Shown: positions 6,670 through 7,014 of the stretch, one piece after another
Position numbering within the stretch: the stretch's first letter is position 1
Layout: every line of letters begins with the position of its first letter
Origin: Gammaproteobacteria bacterium
GTDB lineage: Bacteria; Pseudomonadota; Gammaproteobacteria; UBA6429; Thiohalophilaceae
NCBI GenBank assembly: GCA_013152045.1
Contig: JAADGZ010000100.1
Span: 1 to 7,014 of the forward strand
DNA length: 7,014 bases
Direction of reading: 5' to 3'
Notes under the pieces: model-generated
What the model saw: only the letters and a program-made list of their open reading frames with translations
What the model was told of the DNA's origin: nothing
The model's database searches: none
Translations under genes and position numbers: made by a program

Positions 6670-7014
6670 ATGAGTGAACTCAAAACACACAGCGCCCCAT
6701 ATATTCTGGTCGTCGATGACGAACCAGACATCCGCCATCTGGTGCAGGAAATTCTCGAAGACGAAGGTTATGAGGTCAGCGTGGCCGAAAACGGTGAGGC
6801 CGCCCGCAATGCCCATCGCCAGCGTCGCCCCGATCTGGTGCTGCTGGACATCTGGATGCCAGATCTAGATGGCATCAGCCTATTGAAAGAATGGTCCGAA
6901 GATGGCCATCAAGCGATGCCAGTAATCATGATGTCCGGCCACGGTACGGTCGAAACCGCTGTCGAAGCCACCCGTCTGGGCGCCTATGACTTTATCGAAA
7001 AACCTTTATCCCTG
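6670..7014 (+). CDS. ntrX: Response regulator NtrX, receiver domain only, 3' end outside window
   Basis: The 115 visible codons form a nearly complete receiver domain. The acidic pocket is Asp16-Asp17 in ILVVDDEPD, the phospho-acceptor is Asp60 in LLDIWMPDLDG, the switch Ser89 lies in MMSGHGT, and Lys111 lies in FIEKPLSL. DIWMPDxDG and the MSGHGTVETAVEATRLGAYDFIEKP run are typical of NtrX/NtrC-type regulators, whose usual continuation is an AAA+ sigma54-interaction domain and a DNA-binding helix-turn-helix. Those parts lie beyond the window and cannot be confirmed. It follows ntrY by seven bases with the same orientation, so it is the expected phosphate acceptor of that kinase. The ATG at 6670 gives a normal ten-residue lead before the first beta strand; no Shine-Dalgarno sequence is visible, so translation may depend on coupling to ntrY. 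Confidence 0.93.
   Translation, partial: MSELKTHSAPYILVVDDEPDIRHLVQEILEDEGYEVSVAENGEAARNAHRQRRPDLVLLDIWMPDLDGISLLKEWSEDGHQAMPVIMMSGHGTVETAVEATRLGAYDFIEKPLSL

Noticed and set aside
6321..6731. Minus-strand open frame of 136 codons opposite the end of ntrY and start of ntrX
   Set aside because: It lies antisense to the conserved ATPase motifs of NtrY and the start of the NtrX receiver domain, shows no family motif or ribosome site, and is explained as a shadow of those genes.
4416..7014. Naming the kinase-regulator pair NtrB-NtrC
   Set aside because: The kinase has several transmembrane segments, a large periplasmic region and a HAMP linker, which soluble NtrB lacks, and the neighbourhood (rsmB, DUF4390) is typical of ntrYX rather than glnA-ntrBC.

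Overview
The window looks like chromosomal housekeeping DNA from a non-enteric gammaproteobacterium. The encoded Def, Fmt and RsmB resemble E. coli counterparts closely in motif and length. However, the E. coli-style def-fmt-rsmB run is here followed by DUF4390-ntrY-ntrX, an order I associate with environmental gammaproteobacteria and with betaproteobacteria such as Neisseria. Base composition is moderately GC-rich and even across the window. I see no sign of mobile DNA, RNA genes, CRISPR or broken genes. The genus cannot be named from this sequence.

Layout: bases 1-761 (minus strand) hold the first 253 codons of an exported LysM lipoprotein whose 3' end is outside the window. Bases 762-929 are a divergent intergenic region with a perfect 6-bp inverted repeat immediately upstream of a consensus TATAAT box. 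On the plus strand follow def (930-1433), fmt (1541-2497), rsmB (2556-3854), a secreted DUF4390 protein (3868-4434), the sensor kinase gene ntrY (4416-6662, overlapping its neighbour by 19 bases) and the start of ntrX (6670 to the window end, receiver domain only).

How the genes work together: def and fmt form the formyl-methionine cycle of translation initiation (Fmt formylates the initiator tRNA, Def removes the formyl group from the new protein). RsmB methylates 16S rRNA, so the first three plus-strand genes all serve translation. The last three look like one signalling unit: a periplasmic DUF4390 protein, a membrane histidine kinase with a periplasmic region of about 180 residues, and its response regulator. 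The tight spacing from rsmB onward (13 bases, 19-base overlap, 7 bases) suggests co-transcription.

The most interesting points are the possible DUF4390-NtrY partnership, a perfect 11-bp stem inside the ntrY coding sequence, a promoter-embedded palindrome upstream of def, a hairpin containing the fmt stop codon, and the lack of recognisable Shine-Dalgarno sequences at six of seven starts. No clearly novel system is evident; most of the window is well-conserved core genome.
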